Part shown: piece after piece, positions 33,266 through 42,166 of the stretch
How positions within the stretch are numbered: the first letter of the stretch is position 1
How the letters are laid out: every line of letters begins with the position of its first letter
Source: an uncultured Eubacteriales bacterium
GTDB lineage: Bacteria; Bacillota; Clostridia; Oscillospirales; UBA644
DNA length: 64,000 bases
Reading direction: 5' to 3'
Assembly: GCA_900547165.1 (NCBI GenBank)
Contig: URFZ01000002.1
Coordinates: forward strand, 1 to 64,000
Notes under the pieces: model-generated
Databases searched by the model: none
Told to the model about the DNA's origin: nothing
Seen by the model: the letters and a program-made list of their open reading frames with translations, nothing else
Program-made: the position numbers and the translations under genes

Positions 33266-35420
33266 ATTCTTTAACCCGCATGGTTCTGAGTGCATTGATA
33301 ACCGCAATGACCATAACTCCGACATCGGCAAAGACCGCCGACCAGATCGGAGCAAGGCCGAACGCTCCGAGAGCAAGCACCGCAACTTTGACGGCTATTG
33401 CGAAAACTATGTTCTCTCGAACGATGCGAACCGTCTTTTTGCTTATCTTTATCGCCGTTGCAAGTTTTGAGGGCTTGTCGTCCATGATTACCGCGTCAGC
33501 CGCTTCGACCGCCGCATCCGAACCGATACCTCCCATCGCAACTCCCACATCCGCTCTTGTCAGAACGGGTGCGTCGTTGATGCCGTCGCCGACGAACGCA
33601 AGTTTTCTGTTCTCTTCGCTGTCAAGAAGTTTTTCGACTTCTTCAACTTTCTGTTCGGGAAGCAGTCCCGCGCGTATTTCGTCAATTCCGAGTGCGCCGC
33701 CGACCTGTTCCGCAACGTCGGGTCTGTCTCCCGTCAGCATAACCGTTTTGCGAACACCCTCTTCTTTAAGGCGGTGAATTGCCAGAGAGGAATCTTCTTT
33801 GACGGTATCCGCGATAACGATGTGTCCGACGTAGTTGCCGTCAACGGTAACGTGAACTATCGTGCCGTGCAGATGGCAGTTCTTCCATTGTGCGCCGTGA
33901 GAATTCATAAGTCTGTCATTGCCGACGCAGACCTCTTTTCCGTCAACAAGAACGGTAACGCCGTGACCGGGAATTTCTCTGACCTGCGTTATTCTTGCCG
34001 TATCGGGCTCTTTGCCGTAAGCCGCACGGAGCGAAACCGATATGGGGTGCGAGGAGAAGCATTCCGCAAGCGTCGCGTATTCAAGCAATTCGTCTTCCGA
34101 AATATTCGTCGGGTGAATTGCCGAAACCATAAACGAGCCTTTTGTCAGCGTTCCCGTTTTGTCGAAAACAACGCTTTTGATATTCGCAATGGATTCCACG
34201 GTCTGGGAACTCTTTATCAGAATGCCCGCTTTTGACGCTCCGCCGATACCTCCGAAGAACGAAAGAGGAACGGAGATAACAAGCGCGCAGGGGCAGGATA
34301 TAACAAGGAAAGTCAACGCTCTCTTTATCCATTCGCTCCAAACCGCCCAACTGCCAATGCCGAGAAACAGCGGGGGAATGACCGCGAGAAGAAGCGCTCC
34401 GATAACGACTATCGGCGTGTAAACTTTTGCAAAGCGCGAAATGAATTTTTCCGCGTGCGCCTTTTTGGACGATTCCGAGTTGACTATTTCAAGAATTTTT
34501 GCCGCCGCAGACTGTCCGAAAGGCTTATCAACGTGTATTTTCAGCACGCCGCCCACATTGACGAATCCGCTCTTTACTTCGTCTCCCGCTTCCGCGGAAC
34601 GCGGCATGCTTTCGCCCGTCAGCGCAACGGTATCAAGCGAGGACGTTCCGTCCGTAACCGTTCCGTCAAGGGGTATTTTTTCGCCGGGATAAACAACAAT
34701 GGTCTCTCCGACCTCAACCTCTTCGGGGGAAACGGTTTCTTCTTTTCCGTTCCGCAGCACTCTTGCCGTGTCGGGACGGATATCCATAAGTTTTTCTATG
34801 CTCTTTTTGCTCTTGCCGACCGCGATATCTTCGAAAAGTTCACCTATTTTGAAGAATATCATAACGAATACCGCTTCGGGGTAGTCTCCCGTAGCAAACG
34901 CGCCTATCGTCGCTATCGACATAAGGAAGTTTTCGTCAAAAACTTCGCCGTGTGCGATGTTTTCGGCGGATTCTTTCAGAATGTCAAAACCCGCGACAAG
35001 ATAGGGAACGGCGTATATCAGTATCTGCGCCCAGAACGGAAGTTCGGGCAAAAGCACTTTTGTTATAAGTACCGCAATGCCGAGAAGGACAGCCGAAACG
35101 CAGAGCAGTATGATCGTCTTTTTGTTGTCCTCGCCGTCTCCGTGGTTGTGGCAATGTCCGCAGGAACAGCAGTCGTCGCCGTGACCCGCCTCTTCATCGT
35201 GGTTGTGATGCTCATGGTGTTCATGACCGTAGCAATCGTCGTGGTCGTGATGACTGTGATGTTTGTGTTCACAGCAATCATCATGGTCATGATGCTCGTG
35301 GTGTTCATGTCCGCAGCAATCATCGTGGTCGTGGTTCTCGTGGTGTTCGTGACCGCAACCGCAGCCGCAGTCGTGTTCTTTGCGCTGTTCCTTAACGGTC
35401 TTTTTTTCTCCCGCGCTCAT
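33264..35420 (-). CDS. Zn2+/Cd2+/Pb2+-exporting P1B-type ATPase with His-rich N-terminus
   Basis: 718 residues. The first ~105 residues are a His/Asp/Cys-rich tail with about five near-repeats of GHEHHEHHDHDDCC, in place of the usual HMA domain. Then eight transmembrane helices with the CPC metal site (ISCPCALVISVPL), TGES, phosphorylation motif DKTGTLTKG, the HP motif (SSHPISVSL) and GDGINDAPVL. The last helix contains ADVGVMVIAVINALR, as in ZntA/CadA (P1B-2 group), pointing to Zn/Cd/Pb rather than Cu. It exports divalent metal from the cytoplasm at the expense of ATP. It follows an ArsR-type repressor gene by 14 bp. Confidence 0.95.
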   Translation of the reverse strand: MSAGEKKTVKEQRKEHDCGCGCGHEHHENHDHDDCCGHEHHEHHDHDDCCEHKHHSHHDHDDCYGHEHHEHHNHDEEAGHGDDCCSCGHCHNHGDGEDNKKTIILLCVSAVLLGIAVLITKVLLPELPFWAQILIYAVPYLVAGFDILKESAENIAHGEVFDENFLMSIATIGAFATGDYPEAVFVMIFFKIGELFEDIAVGKSKKSIEKLMDIRPDTARVLRNGKEETVSPEEVEVGETIVVYPGEKIPLDGTVTDGTSSLDTVALTGESMPRSAEAGDEVKSGFVNVGGVLKIHVDKPFGQSAAAKILEIVNSESSKKAHAEKFISRFAKVYTPIVVIGALLLAVIPPLFLGIGSWAVWSEWIKRALTFLVISCPCALVISVPLSFFGGIGGASKAGILIKSSQTVESIANIKSVVFDKTGTLTKGSFMVSAIHPTNISEDELLEYATLAECFSSHPISVSLRAAYGKEPDTARITQVREIPGHGVTVLVDGKEVCVGNDRLMNSHGAQWKNCHLHGTIVHVTVDGNYVGHIVIADTVKEDSSLAIHRLKEEGVRKTVMLTGDRPDVAEQVGGALGIDEIRAGLLPEQKVEEVEKLLDSEENRKLAFVGDGINDAPVLTRADVGVAMGGIGSDAAVEAADAVIMDDKPSKLATAIKISKKTVRIVRENIVFAIAVKVAVLALGAFGLAPIWSAVFADVGVMVIAVINALRTMRVKE
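35150..35370 (-). repeat. Imperfect tandem repeat encoding the His-rich tail of the metal ATPase
   Basis: About five copies of an approximately 40-48-nt unit (GTGTTCATGACC-like on the plus strand) coding for GHEHHEHHDHDDCC-type peptides. Such repeats tend to expand and contract by replication slippage. Confidence 0.75.
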
Positions 35421-35434
35421 AATATATACTCTCC

Positions 35435-35773
35435 TTATTCAGATATATGTTCAAGTCCCTGGTCGAGAATTGAACGAACGTGATCATCCGCAAGCGAATA
35501 AAACACGGTCTTTCCGTCTCTTCTGTATTTGACAAGGTGTGCCTGTTTTAATACTTTTAATTGGTGCGATATAGCCGATGTCGTCATATTCAGAACCTGC
35601 GCCAAGTCTCCGACGCACATTTCCGCTTCAAACAAAACGTAAAGTATTCTTATCCGTGTGCTGTCTCCGAATATTTTGTAAAGTTCCGCAAGATCGTAGA
35701 GCAATTCTTCATCGGGCATTTCGCTGTTTACTTTATCTATCGTTTCCTGATGAACGTGCATATACTCTTCCAT
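35435..35773 (-). CDS. ArsR/SmtB-family zinc-responsive repressor (CzrA-like)
   Basis: 112 residues. Winged helix with MTTSAISHQLKVLKQAHLVKYRRDGKTVFYSL as the recognition region. The C-terminal helix carries DDHVRSILDQGLEHISE, matching the D-x-H...H-x-x-E alpha-5 zinc site of CzrA/SmtB; the alpha-3N cysteine pair of CadC is absent (ELCVC is EMCVG), so zinc rather than Cd/Pb is the likelier signal. It should repress its own operon when metal is scarce. First gene of the operon with the ATPase. Confidence 0.92.
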   Translation of the reverse strand: MEEYMHVHQETIDKVNSEMPDEELLYDLAELYKIFGDSTRIRILYVLFEAEMCVGDLAQVLNMTTSAISHQLKVLKQAHLVKYRRDGKTVFYSLADDHVRSILDQGLEHISE

Positions 35774-35790
35774 ACGCTTCTCTCCCTGTT

Positions 35791-35821
35791 ATTATATTTC
35801 AACGTTTGAATGATTGTTCAA
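35791..35821 (-). promoter_or_regulatory. Metal-operon promoter with overlapping ArsR-type operator
   Basis: On the minus strand TATAAT (complement of 35791-35796) lies 18 bp below TGAACA (complement of 35815-35820). The latter is inside an inverted repeat TTGAA-N6-TTCAA (35806-35821) resembling the 12-2-12 operators of SmtB/CzrA. A repressor bound there would cover the -35 region. Confidence 0.65.
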
Positions 35822-36013
35822 CTGTTTGATTGGATTATACCACCGAAATCTCATTTTGTCAATACCTTTTTCGCATATTTTCTCCGTTTTTTGCAAAAAC
35901 TTTATCAGGCAGGCTTTGAAAGGAATTTCTTTATATGAAAAAACGTCTTTTTTCGGGGGAAAAAAAGAATCGTATTGCCGTCTGAAAAAAATGTGAGCGT
36001 GGGAGAAAAACGG

Positions 36014-37423
36014 ATGAAGATAGATGCAAAACTTGACGAGAACATAAAAAATACCGACGCGGAACTATGCGTTCAAAAGAATTTTGACGTTGTTTCGCGC
36101 CTGTTCTCGATCTGCGGCAGACGTGCGTGTGTATATTACATTGACGGCTATGTCGATGACGGCACGGGGTCGAAATTTTTTGAGACGTTGCAGAATATCG
36201 ACGACGAAAAAAAATTGGAGAATGCAACGGTCTTTTCCCGCGCGTGTATTCCGTTCGGAGACCTTGTTTTGCGGTCGGAACTTTCGGACGCGTGCGTCGA
36301 CGTCCTTTCGGGAAGAACGCTTCTTTTCGTTGACGGCTTTGACATCGGTTTTTGTGTCGATTTCAGAAAATATCCGCAGCGCTCCGTCGGCGAACCGGAT
36401 AAAGAAAAGGTCATGCGCGGTTCGAAAGACAGTTTTGTCGAGTCTCTGACGATGAACGCCGCATTGCTGCGCCGCAGAATACGGAGCAGGGATCTTCATA
36501 TAGAATATTTCAACATCGGACGTGTTTCGAAAACCGATGTCGCCGTTTGTTATCTTGACGACCGGGTAAATAAAAAACATCTCGATACACTCAAAAAAAA
36601 AATACGTTCGATAAAGACCGACGCTCTTACAATGAATCAGCAATCGCTTGCAGACCTGCTGATGAAGCGCACATGGCTTGACCCGTTTCCGAAATTTCGC
36701 TATACCGAGCGCGTCGATACCGCGTCCGCACAGATAATGGAGGGCGATATTATCGTTATGGTTGATAACGCGCCGTCCGTTATGATGATGCCCGTCACGC
36801 TTTTCGACGTTATGGAAGAAGCGAACGATTACTATTTCCCGCCTCTGACGGGAACTTATCTGCGACTTGTACGTTATGTCGTAACTCTTTTTACGACGTT
36901 TATGACTCCCCTTTGGCTGCTCTGCCTCGCTTACCCCGAAAGCGTTCCCGAAACGCTCCGTTTCATTCTTCTCGACAAACCTCCCAACATTCCCGTTATC
37001 GTCCAACTCATAATCCTTGAGATCGCGGTGGACGGTCTGAAACTCGCTTCGCTCAACACCCCGTCGATGATGACGACCTCAATGAGTATGATAGGCGGTA
37101 TAATCGTCGGCGATTTTGCCGTGAAATCGGGCTGGTTCAACGCCGAATGTATGCTTTATATGGCTGTTGTCGCGCTTGCGAATTTCAGTCTGCCGAGCAC
37201 GGAAATGAGTTATGCGCTTAAATTTATCCGAATAATATGTCTTCTCACAACGTACTTTTTCGGCTTATGGGGCTTTGTCGGCGGTATCGTTTTCTGCTTT
37301 TTGTCTGTCGCGTTCAACCGCTCCGTCTTCGGCTTCACTTTCCTTTATCCTCTTATCCCGTTCAACGGAAAACGCCTGCTGAAAAAGTTTTTCAGGTTAA
37401 AACTTCGTTCGGACAGAGAATAA
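36014..37423 (+). CDS. GerA-family spore germination protein, SpoVAF-like
   Basis: 469 residues. A hydrophilic N-terminal half with the family block EPDKEKVMRGSKDSFVESL then NAALLRRRIRSRDL, the ICYLDDRV-like segment, and a C-terminal membrane half with about five or six helices (from residue ~285). GerA-type A subunits and SpoVAF sit in the inner membrane of the spore and help sense germinants or dipicolinate release. The EPDK..RGS.D spacing and the stand-alone gene without B and C subunits favour SpoVAF over a GerAA receptor. ATG 36014 follows GGGAG; an upstream start 13 codons earlier is less likely. No sigma-F/G promoter could be assigned. Confidence 0.85.
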   Translation: MKIDAKLDENIKNTDAELCVQKNFDVVSRLFSICGRRACVYYIDGYVDDGTGSKFFETLQNIDDEKKLENATVFSRACIPFGDLVLRSELSDACVDVLSGRTLLFVDGFDIGFCVDFRKYPQRSVGEPDKEKVMRGSKDSFVESLTMNAALLRRRIRSRDLHIEYFNIGRVSKTDVAVCYLDDRVNKKHLDTLKKKIRSIKTDALTMNQQSLADLLMKRTWLDPFPKFRYTERVDTASAQIMEGDIIVMVDNAPSVMMMPVTLFDVMEEANDYYFPPLTGTYLRLVRYVVTLFTTFMTPLWLLCLAYPESVPETLRFILLDKPPNIPVIVQLIILEIAVDGLKLASLNTPSMMTTSMSMIGGIIVGDFAVKSGWFNAECMLYMAVVALANFSLPSTEMSYALKFIRIICLLTTYFFGLWGFVGGIVFCFLSVAFNRSVFGFTFLYPLIPFNGKRLLKKFFRLKLRSDRE

Positions 37424-37457
37424 ATTCCCCCATATGGGTTAAGTATACTCGGGTTAT

Positions 37458-37507
37458 GCGTAAAAAAAAACGGTTTTCGATTTTATTCGGGCACCGTTTT
37501 TTTTACG
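37458..37507 (+). terminator. Terminator after the spore germination gene
   Basis: Arms 37458-37474 (GCGTA-rich run-CGGT) and 37493-37507 (ACCG-T8-ACGC) with an AT-rich loop. The A and T tracts are in the arms; transcription could stop in either direction. Confidence 0.7.
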
Positions 37508-37516
37508 CTTATTCTA

Positions 37517-37545
37517 TTGCTTTTTTTGTATATTTATGATATAAT
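37517..37545 (+). promoter_or_regulatory. Promoter of the galK-containing operon
   Basis: TTGCTT (37517-37522), 17 bp, TATAAT (37540-37545). The first gene starts at 37608. Confidence 0.7.
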
Positions 37546-37607
37546 TATTCTGTATGAAATAAAATAGTCACGGACATCAAATCAAAAGTCGAAGGGGAAC
37601 GAGGAAG

Positions 37608-38453
37608 ATGAGAGCAGACGGCAAAAGAATAAGGAACGAAAGCCCGATGTATACCGTCGCGGCGCATATCATGAGCAAAAGGGTCGATTCGATGAATATG
37701 ATAACCATTGACGTTCCCGTTGCTCCGATGCAGGAATATATCAGAGAACACAAAGCGGACGAACACCCCGTAACGCACATGGGGCTTATCGTTGCCGCAT
37801 ATCTGCGCACCGTTGCTGAGTTCCCGTCTCTCAACCGTTTTATAGTCAACAAAAATCTTTATGCAAGAAACGAGTTTTGTGTAGGTCTTGTTGTTCTCAA
37901 AGAGGGCAAAGATGCCGACGGAACGATGTCGAAGGTGTATTTTGAGCCGACGGACGATATTTTTACGGTTCAGCGCAAGATCGACGAATACGTTTCCGAA
38001 AACAGAGTGGCTTACGAAAGCAACGGCACCGAGAAGATGATACGTTTTCTTCTTTCGATTCCCGGGCTTTGCCGTTTCGGCGTCAATCTTTTCAAATGGG
38101 CTGACAAGCACGGTTTTCTTCCCAAAAAGATCATTGCGATGAGCCCGTTCCACGCAAGTCTGCTCCTTTCCAATCTTGCTTCCATAAGAACAAATCATAT
38201 ATATCACCATGTTTATGAATTCGGCACGACTTCAATCGCCGTTACCATGGGCAACCTGCGCGAAGTTCCGAGAAGAAAAGCGGACGGCATAGAGTTTGAA
38301 AGATGTCTGCCTCTCGGAATAGTTATGGATGAAAGAATAGCTTCCGGCAGTTATTTCGCGCTCGCGTTCCGTCAATTCATAAAGTATATCAAAAATCCGC
38401 AGCTGCTTGAAGGCGAACCGAATGTTTACAACAAAGACGCTTGCTTCAGATAA
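37608..38453 (+). CDS. Stand-alone E2/CAT-fold acyltransferase-like protein with altered active site
   Basis: 281 residues, no lipoyl or peripheral-binding domain. The fold signature of the 2-oxoacid dehydrogenase E2/chloramphenicol acetyltransferase catalytic domain is visible: early FIVNKNLYARNEFCVGLVV strand region, YHHVYEFGTTSIAVTMGN before the end, and the final PLGIVMDERIASGSYFALAFRQFIKYIKNPQLL. In E2 enzymes the last segment reads DHRVxDG, whose His and Asp are catalytic; here it is DERIASG, so both are replaced. It is likely a non-catalytic homologue or has a different chemistry. The partner genes (unknown membrane protein, galK) do not explain it. Confidence 0.65.
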   Translation: MRADGKRIRNESPMYTVAAHIMSKRVDSMNMITIDVPVAPMQEYIREHKADEHPVTHMGLIVAAYLRTVAEFPSLNRFIVNKNLYARNEFCVGLVVLKEGKDADGTMSKVYFEPTDDIFTVQRKIDEYVSENRVAYESNGTEKMIRFLLSIPGLCRFGVNLFKWADKHGFLPKKIIAMSPFHASLLLSNLASIRTNHIYHHVYEFGTTSIAVTMGNLREVPRRKADGIEFERCLPLGIVMDERIASGSYFALAFRQFIKYIKNPQLLEGEPNVYNKDACFR

Positions 38454-38469
38454 TTCGAGGTGAATTTAT

Positions 38470-39903
38470 ATGGAATGGCTTCGGGAATACGACAAGACGC
38501 GCAGAAGCAACTGGATGTTTGTTTCGCTTGACGGCGGAACGCTTTATCTGAAAGACGAACTGTCGTTTGCAGTGCTTTATGCCCGTTGCCGTATAGACGG
38601 TCTTTCCGTGAAGTCCGAAAAAGTGACGGATGCCGCCGCTTTTGATTTTTCGAAAGACGAAAAAATCTCGTTTCGCTGTGAAAGCGAACTCCCGTCCGGG
38701 CAGAAGAAAATATCGAACGAGATATGCGCCGTTTCGGATTTTGAACTGAAATGCGTTTTTACCGATTATACCGCCGAACTTTGCCTTTCAACACGGTTCG
38801 GCAGCAAAATAACACGTCCCGCAGACCTGTGTCTCGACGTGGCAAAAGTTCTTGTTTCCAAAAATGAGATAACGGGCGGCACTGCTCTGACACAGGGCGA
38901 AAGAGACCTGTTGCCCGCCGCGTATGCGATAAGATTTCTTATGCAGGCGGCTTGCGGCGTCAGCCTTAATCTGAAAAAAGACAAAGCGGAGCTGATGAAA
39001 CCCGTTCTCGACGCTTTTCCGGATGCGGAATACGTTGCGGAACTGATGAAACTTGAAAAGAAAGCCGATCCGAAGACTGTAAAGAAACTCGGAAAACGAT
39101 TCGCCGAGGTGGCGGGCTCGTACGACGGACATATATTTTTCTCCGGGCTTATGCGCCGATTTTCCGACGCGACCGCACCTTTGAAAGAACCCCGCGGAAG
39201 AAAAGCACGAGAAAGGATAAGCCGCAAACTTAAAAAATTGGGCTATGAGGGTTCGTATCCTTATTTCAGAAAAGAAAAGGGCGGCACGTTCCGTTACATC
39301 GCTTTTGCCGAATACCGCCGCATAAAAAACGGCAGAGACGGACTTCGCGCGTTGCTCCGCTGCGGCGCGATGCAGGCAAGCCGCGACGGCACGGCTTACG
39401 GTGTGCCTTTTGAAAAAAGCAGGATATACGATACGGCTTTCGTTTCTGAGGGACGCAACATTTCTCTTGAAACGGTGGACCTCGACACGGACACGGAAGA
39501 GTTTATAAACGAGACTTTGGAAACCGCCGACGCTCTGTTTGACGGCATAAAAATTCCCAGAGCCTACGCAAAGACGCATACGCACCTGCGAACATCGTAT
39601 AAACGTTCCGTATTCCAATCCTTTTGGACGGGGCTTCTCGTCTTTATCGTTTCGGGCGCGCTTTTTTCGTGTGTGCTGACCGCATTGATTGCGGGAATAG
39701 CGACGGGAATAGCCGCGATATACAGCGTTGCTTCGGGCGACCTCGGGTACGTCGGATGGTTTATCTGGGCGCGTGGAAGTTGGCTCGACGTAGGGCTTAT
39801 AATCTTCATTATATCGGGCGCTGTATTTGCGAAGAGCGTTCGCTTGTCGATGACAAAACCGTTAAAGATAAGAATTAAAAAGTATAAAAACAAGGCAAAA
39901 TAA
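38470..39903 (+). CDS. Large protein with C-terminal membrane hairpin, unknown function
   Basis: 477 residues, 16 bp after the E2-like gene. The first ~380 residues are soluble and lysine/arginine-rich: a beta-rich start with DGGTLYLKDELSFAVLY and alternating strands (1-130), a helical centre (140-230), and a region with KLKKLGYEGSYPYFRKEKG. Two long hydrophobic segments follow (about 390-420 and 440-460), with a basic C-terminal tail. I do not recognise the family. Topology suggests the soluble part faces the cytoplasm. It is co-transcribed with the E2-like protein and galactokinase. Confidence 0.7.
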   Translation: MEWLREYDKTRRSNWMFVSLDGGTLYLKDELSFAVLYARCRIDGLSVKSEKVTDAAAFDFSKDEKISFRCESELPSGQKKISNEICAVSDFELKCVFTDYTAELCLSTRFGSKITRPADLCLDVAKVLVSKNEITGGTALTQGERDLLPAAYAIRFLMQAACGVSLNLKKDKAELMKPVLDAFPDAEYVAELMKLEKKADPKTVKKLGKRFAEVAGSYDGHIFFSGLMRRFSDATAPLKEPRGRKARERISRKLKKLGYEGSYPYFRKEKGGTFRYIAFAEYRRIKNGRDGLRALLRCGAMQASRDGTAYGVPFEKSRIYDTAFVSEGRNISLETVDLDTDTEEFINETLETADALFDGIKIPRAYAKTHTHLRTSYKRSVFQSFWTGLLVFIVSGALFSCVLTALIAGIATGIAAIYSVASGDLGYVGWFIWARGSWLDVGLIIFIISGAVFAKSVRLSMTKPLKIRIKKYKNKAK

Positions 39904-39916
39904 AGGAGTTCCCAAA

Positions 39917-41206
39917 ATGAATATCAGTCAAACGCAGGCAGCGCTCGGGGGAACCGAGTTTGAAACGCTGTTCGCAAAACTTTACGGCAAAGAAAACGTT
40001 CCCGCACAGAAAGAACGTTACATAAATCTGCTCCGACAGTATGAAAAAACGTTCGGAGATGCTCAGGTCAGCCTTTTCAGCGCACCCGGAAGAACCGAGA
40101 TCTGCGGCAACCATACAGACCATAACTACGGCAAAGTTCTTGCGGCAAGCATTAACCTTGACTGTGTGTGCGTTGCGGCGAAAAACGATGAGAACGTTAT
40201 CCGCATAACCGATATAACTTACAGAGAATCGTTTGCGATAGACCTTTCCGACCTTGAAAAAGTTCCCGGCGAGAGAGGTTCGGTCGGCTTGATAAAAGGT
40301 ATAGCGAAAGCGCTCAAAGATTTCGGACACACTCTCGGCGGCTTTAATGCGTGCGTGACTTCTTCCGTCATTCGCGCGGCGGGCGTCAGCAGTTCCGCAT
40401 CTTTTGAAATGCTTATCTGCTCCGTTATCAATGAGCTTTACAACGGCGGAAAAATAGATACCGTTACTTATGCGAGAAGCGGTCAGTATGCCGAAAACGT
40501 ATATTGGGACAAAGCGTCGGGACTTCTTGACCAGATGGCGTGCGCGGTCGGCGGAATGATAACGATAGACTTTGAAGACCCGACAAAGCCTGTTGTTGAA
40601 AAAATAGACTTCGACTTTGCAAAACAAGGGTATAATCTTGTTATAGTAAACACGGGTAAGAGCCATGCGGACCTCAATGCGGATTATTCGTCCGTTCCGT
40701 CCGAAATGAAGAGCGTGGCACAGGTTCTCGGTCACGATGTCTGCCGCCGTATAACAGTTAAAGATATAGAAGAAAATCTTTCCGCTCTCCGCGAAAAAGT
40801 CGGAGACAGAGCCGTACTTCGCGCGCTTCATTTCTTGGCGGAAGACGACCGCGTTGACGCTCAGATAAAAGCGCTTAAAAACGGCGATTTCAATGCGTTT
40901 TTGCAGAACGTTACGGCGTCGGGCAACTCTTCGTGGAAATGGCTTCAAAACTGCTATTCTCCCGCCAATTACAAGGAACAGGGCATTACCGTTGCGCTTG
41001 CGTTCACTGAAATGTATTTGGCAAAACTCGGCAAGGGCGCGTGCCGTGTTCACGGCGGCGGGTTTGCAGGTGTTATTGCCGTATTCCTGCCCTCCGAAAA
41101 TGCCGACGATTATATCAGTTATATCGAGGGACTTCTCGGAAAAGGCAACGCCTATAAAATGAGCATACGCGATTACGGCGCGGTTTGTCTTAACAAACTT
41201 ATCTGA
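39917..41206 (+). CDS. galK: Galactokinase
   Basis: 429 residues, slightly longer than the ~390 of classical GalK because of an N-terminal helical extension, as in other Clostridia. GHMP kinase motifs: galactokinase signature GRTEICGNHTDHNYG (normally GRVNLIGEHTDYN), the ATP loop AAGVSSSASFEML and the C-terminal CRVHGGGFAGVI. It phosphorylates galactose at C1 in the Leloir pathway; no galT or galE is adjacent. AGGAG ribosome site, 13 bp after the preceding gene. Confidence 0.94.
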   Translation: MNISQTQAALGGTEFETLFAKLYGKENVPAQKERYINLLRQYEKTFGDAQVSLFSAPGRTEICGNHTDHNYGKVLAASINLDCVCVAAKNDENVIRITDITYRESFAIDLSDLEKVPGERGSVGLIKGIAKALKDFGHTLGGFNACVTSSVIRAAGVSSSASFEMLICSVINELYNGGKIDTVTYARSGQYAENVYWDKASGLLDQMACAVGGMITIDFEDPTKPVVEKIDFDFAKQGYNLVIVNTGKSHADLNADYSSVPSEMKSVAQVLGHDVCRRITVKDIEENLSALREKVGDRAVLRALHFLAEDDRVDAQIKALKNGDFNAFLQNVTASGNSSWKWLQNCYSPANYKEQGITVALAFTEMYLAKLGKGACRVHGGGFAGVIAVFLPSENADDYISYIEGLLGKGNAYKMSIRDYGAVCLNKLI

Positions 41207-41248
41207 TTTTTTCCGAAAAAACCGTTTTTTGAAAGGAGACAAAACCCT

Positions 41249-42088
41249 ATGAACAATAAAAAGAGGGGAATACTTGTCTGCGTGGCGCTGACGCTTGTTT
41301 CGGCTCTCGTGCTTGTATCATGTTCCGAAACGGTGACGTTCAAAAACGATGATGTGACTCAAAATCCGACGAAAGTTTCTGTTTCTTCCGAAAAGGTGGG
41401 AAAAGAAGTTTTCGGGCTGAAAAAACTTCCGGACGGAGAAATAAAGAATGTTTCCGTCGCGCTGACTCCCGAAAATATTTCAAAGGACGGAATTTGGAAA
41501 GAACACGCTTTTGCGGTTGTTGAGCGCGAAACCGATGCGACGGTGCTGACTTTCAGCCTGCCTTTCAGAAGAGAAGACGATGTTGACTTCTTTGAAACGT
41601 TCCGTGAATCGGACAGCGTTCAGTATGCTTCCGATAAACGGACGATATTCTCCGTTGCGCTCGGAACGGGAAGCGAAAATTACGTTTCAGTTCTTTACGT
41701 CGCGGATAAAAACGAGGTCAGACTTCTTCCGTGGGGACAGTATATGGTTGCGGGCGAACGCTTTGTTTATCTCGAAAACGATGCTTCCTCCGGCAAAAAC
41801 AGAAAGATATGTCTTTACAGCCTTGACGGGGATTTTGAAAAGACCGTTGCGGGCGAAACGAGCGTGGACACCGTTTGTTACGTCAGCGATTCAAAACTCT
41901 TTTACGCCTGCGCCGAAAAGGGCGAGAGCGAGGACGAAAAAGAACTGAATTACAGAGTCTACCGCTATGACCTCGAAACCGAGGAACAAACGCAGTTGAC
42001 TGAGTTCACCGCCTACTATATAACGGGCATGGACGATTCCCGCATTATCTGCTACGGAGCGGACGGGGAGAAAATTGTAAATTATTAA
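41249..42088 (+). CDS. Predicted lipoprotein, beta-rich, unknown function
   Basis: 279 residues. Signal peptide with lipobox VLVSC (Cys25). After a ~35-residue Ser/Lys/Thr linker the body is a series of short beta strands (FVYLENDASSGKNRKICLYSL, YRVYRYDLETEEQTQLTEF) resembling a partial beta-propeller of the DUF5050/TolB type. The function is unknown. AAAGGAG precedes the ATG; 42 bp after galK and last in the operon. Confidence 0.75.
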   Translation: MNNKKRGILVCVALTLVSALVLVSCSETVTFKNDDVTQNPTKVSVSSEKVGKEVFGLKKLPDGEIKNVSVALTPENISKDGIWKEHAFAVVERETDATVLTFSLPFRREDDVDFFETFRESDSVQYASDKRTIFSVALGTGSENYVSVLYVADKNEVRLLPWGQYMVAGERFVYLENDASSGKNRKICLYSLDGDFEKTVAGETSVDTVCYVSDSKLFYACAEKGESEDEKELNYRVYRYDLETEEQTQLTEFTAYYITGMDDSRIICYGADGEKIVNY

Positions 42089-42113
42089 AGCTAAAAGTTT
42101 AATAATTAAATTT

Positions 42114-42149
42114 GGGGCTGTAAAAAAACACAAGTTTTTTTACAGCCCC
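42114..42149 (+). terminator. Bidirectional terminator
   Basis: Arms GGGGCTG-TAAAAAAA (42114-42128) and TTTTTTTACAGCCCC (42135-42149), 6-nt loop. Placed between convergent genes, 25 nt after the lipoprotein and 18 nt after the end of the dockerin protein gene on the other strand. Confidence 0.92.
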
Positions 42150-42166
42150 TGTTTATATACCTTGTT

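Noticed and set aside
35150..35370. CRISPR-like repeat tract
   Set aside because: The units are in frame, imperfect and code for a His-rich peptide; there are no unique spacers or cas genes.
34455..35483. Long plus-strand open frame opposite the metal ATPase and its His-rich repeat
   Set aside because: It is the complement of a well-supported P-type ATPase; the Val/Met-rich translation comes from the His/Asp repeat read backwards.
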